Source of the DNA: Rhizobium sullae | GTDB taxonomy: Bacteria > Pseudomonadota > Alphaproteobacteria > Rhizobiales > Rhizobiaceae | Assembly: GCF_025200715.1 (NCBI RefSeq) | Contig: NZ_CP104143.1 | Span: forward strand, 1,302,001 to 1,366,000 | Reading direction: 5' to 3' | DNA: 64,000 nt | Part shown: piece after piece, positions 62,689-64,000 of the stretch | How the letters are laid out: each line of letters opens with the position of its first letter | How positions within the stretch are numbered: position 1 is the first letter of the stretch | The notes under the pieces: generated by a model | The model's database searches: none | Seen by the model: the letters and a program-made list of their open reading frames with translations, nothing else | Told to the model about the DNA's origin: nothing | Position numbers and translations under genes: made by a program

Positions 62689-63894
62689 TCATGCGGCACG
62701 CAGCGCCCAGCTTGCGAAGGGGTCCGGCAGGTTTCGCCATTTCTCGGGCGTGAAGTTCTCCGATCTGATCAGACAGGCATCGAGTTCGCTTCGGATCCAG
62801 TCCTCGTCCATCGGATCGGCGCCGATGAAGACGAGCTCCTGCCTGCGGTCGCCCCAGACGGGGTCGAGATAGGGGCCGATCGCCTTCTCAAAGCCCGGTT
62901 CGCGCGGCCACTGCTCCTTCGGAACGGCCGACCACCAAAGCCCCATTTTGCCGGTCCTGACGATCGCGCCCGCCTGGCTGATCTCCCCGACATAATGCGG
63001 CCGCGTCGCCAGCCAGAAGAAGCCTTTTGCGCGGATGACGCCCGGCCATGTCCGGTCGAGAAAGGCCTGCAGCTTCATCGGGTCGAACGGCCGCCTTTCG
63101 CGATAGACGAAAGAGGTGATGCCATATTCCTCGGTTTCCGGCACATGGTCCTTGAAGCCGTGCAACTCCTTGTACCAGAGCGGATGGGTTTCGGCCTTGT
63201 CGATATCGAAACGGCCGGTTCCCAGCACATCCTTCAACGGAACGCGGCCGAAATCTGTCTCGATCAGCTTCGCATCTGGATTGAGCCCGGCGACGATCTT
63301 GCGTGCCGCTTCGCGCTGTTCAAGCGTTGCCGTTTCGACCTTGTTCAGCACGACGATATCGGCAAATTCGATCTGTTCGACAAGCAGATCGACGATGGTG
63401 CGGTTGTCGCCGTCGCCCGCCGTCTCGCCGCGGTCGGCGAGGAAATCGGTGGAGGCATAGTCAGCCAGGAGATTGGCGGCGTCGACCACCGTCACCATCG
63501 TGTCGAGCCGGGCGACATCCGAAAGGCTTGCACCATCCTCGTCGCGGAATTCGAAGGTGGTCGCGACGGGCAGGGGCTCGGCAATCCCGGTCGATTCGAT
63601 GAGCAGGTAGTCGAACCGTCCTTGGACGGCAAGCTGCCTGACCTCCTTCAGGAGATCGTCGCGCAGGGTGCAGCAGATGCAGCCGTTGGTCATTTCGACA
63701 AGCTGCTCTTCGGTGCGCGAGAGGTTCGCTCCGCCGTCCCGCACCAGCGCTGCGTCGATATTCACCTCGCTCATGTCGTTGACGATTACCGCAACGCGCA
63801 GGCCTTCGCGGTTGCCGAGCACATGGTTGAGCAGCGTCGTCTTTCCCGCTCCGAGGAAGCCGGACAGCACTGTGACGGGAAGTCTCTTATCCAT
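62689..63894 (-). CDS. COG0523 (CobW/ZigA/YciC-like) GTPase, Zur-type promoter (401 aa)
   Basis: Walker [10 protein letters not shown] (residues 12-20), metal site GCICC (C72, C74, C75), GTP-base motif VLNKVE, and a C-terminal CobW_C domain ([16 protein letters not shown]). No His-rich linker as in cobW. The perfect palindrome AATGTTATAACATT 15 bases upstream of the start is like alphaproteobacterial Zur sites, so it is likely a zinc-starvation metallochaperone (as yciC of Agrobacterium) and not a cobalamin gene. ATG 63894 has GGAGAG upstream. Confidence 0.9.
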   Translation of the reverse strand: MDKRLPVTVLSGFLGAGKTTLLNHVLGNREGLRVAVIVNDMSEVNIDAALVRDGGANLSRTEEQLVEMTNGCICCTLRDDLLKEVRQLAVQGRFDYLLIESTGIAEPLPVATTFEFRDEDGASLSDVARLDTMVTVVDAANLLADYASTDFLADRGETAGDGDNRTIVDLLVEQIEFADIVVLNKVETATLEQREAARKIVAGLNPDAKLIETDFGRVPLKDVLGTGRFDIDKAETHPLWYKELHGFKDHVPETEEYGITSFVYRERRPFDPMKLQAFLDRTWPGVIRAKGFFWLATRPHYVGEISQAGAIVRTGKMGLWWSAVPKEQWPREPGFEKAIGPYLDPVWGDRRQELVFIGADPMDEDWIRSELDACLIRSENFTPEKWRNLPDPFASWALRAA

Positions 63895-63909
63895 CGTTCT
63901 CTCCATATA

Positions 63910-63923
63910 AATGTTATAACATT
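63910..63923. promoter_or_regulatory. Candidate Zur operator
   Basis: AATGTTATAACATT is a perfect 14-base palindrome with the TGTTATA core of Zur boxes in Rhizobiales, placed between the promoter region and the ribosome site of the COG0523 GTPase gene. Confidence 0.65.
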
Positions 63924-63938
63924 ACGCTGTGATATCTG

Positions 63939-63962
63939 AAAAAGGCGAGCCGAGGCCCGCCC
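63939..63962 (-). terminator. Intrinsic terminator of a gene upstream on the minus strand
   Basis: Read on the minus strand, GGCGGGC-CTCG-GCTCGCC (one G-T pair) is followed by TTTTT. Just before it a TGA at 63971-63973 ends a frame that enters from beyond the window edge (last residues KDCLSRES), so a minus-strand gene probably ends here; its identity is not visible. Confidence 0.65.
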
Positions 63963-64000
63963 GTTTGGTCTCAGCTTTCACGCGAAAGGCAATCCTTCAT

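Noticed and set aside
62349..62699. Minus-strand frame starting inside the end of the COG0523 gene (FRCVCEECEPLPP near its start)
   Set aside because: The early Cys pattern is tempting, but the rest is Ser- and Arg-rich low-complexity sequence and the frame runs into the end of the cyclase gene; the GTG start has no ribosome site. Conservation in relatives would be needed.

Overview
The window reads as chromosome-type DNA of a Rhizobiales bacterium of the Rhizobium/Agrobacterium group. The main evidence is the complete acpXL-lpxXL cluster for the very-long-chain fatty acid of rhizobial lipid A, an aerobic (late cobalt insertion) cobalamin gene set, DUF1127-type small proteins and rhizobial palindromic repeats. 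Species cannot be fixed from the sequence alone.

Layout. 1-4 kb: a truncated GlxA-family regulator, a DUF1127 small protein, an internally deleted IS21-type element with its target duplication, and a class III cyclase with TolB-like and TPR regions. 4.3-9.3 kb: a seven-gene minus-strand periplasmic copper cluster (His-rich protein, lipoprotein, TolC-type outer-membrane factor, multicopper oxidase, cupredoxin, CusF-like, DUF411). 10-15 kb: universal stress protein, a second DUF1127-like gene divergent from a LysR regulator, an entericidin-like lipoprotein and a betaine-type binding protein. 15-33 kb: cobalamin region (cobQ; B12 riboswitch then cobP-cobW-cobN-cobO; cobE; cobA-cobB-cobC-cobD), interrupted by a P-loop kinase-like gene, a ClC channel, a TSUP transporter and a nucleoside hydrolase. 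33-36 kb: a divergent module of beta-propeller and HTH/TPR regulator against a DUF899 protein and a small membrane protein. 36-42 kb: acpXL, fabZXL, fabF2XL, fabF1XL, alcohol dehydrogenase, lpxXL. 42-46 kb: PAS protein, hydrolase, VOC and SRPBCC proteins, gnd, and a decayed alpha/beta hydrolase. 46-60 kb: a LacI-controlled sugar ABC transporter with beta-mannosidase, isomerase, two oxidoreductases, GH43 and GNAT, which looks like a hemicellulose oligosaccharide utilisation locus. 60-64 kb: RcnB-like, NTF2-like, GST, a zinc-ribbon cyclase, and a COG0523 GTPase behind a perfect Zur-type palindrome.

The observations I rate highest are: a 13-base motif shared by the promoters of the two DUF1127-type genes, one copy lying in the intergenic region of the LysR gene; a palindromic repeat inserted in frame inside cobN; a second palindrome between the B12 riboswitch and cobP, read through by an 88-codon leader frame coupled to cobP; the IS21 deletion derivative with both ends and an 8-base target duplication; a ketosynthase pair in which FabF2XL lacks the catalytic Cys; and the DUF899 divergent module, whose function is unknown.
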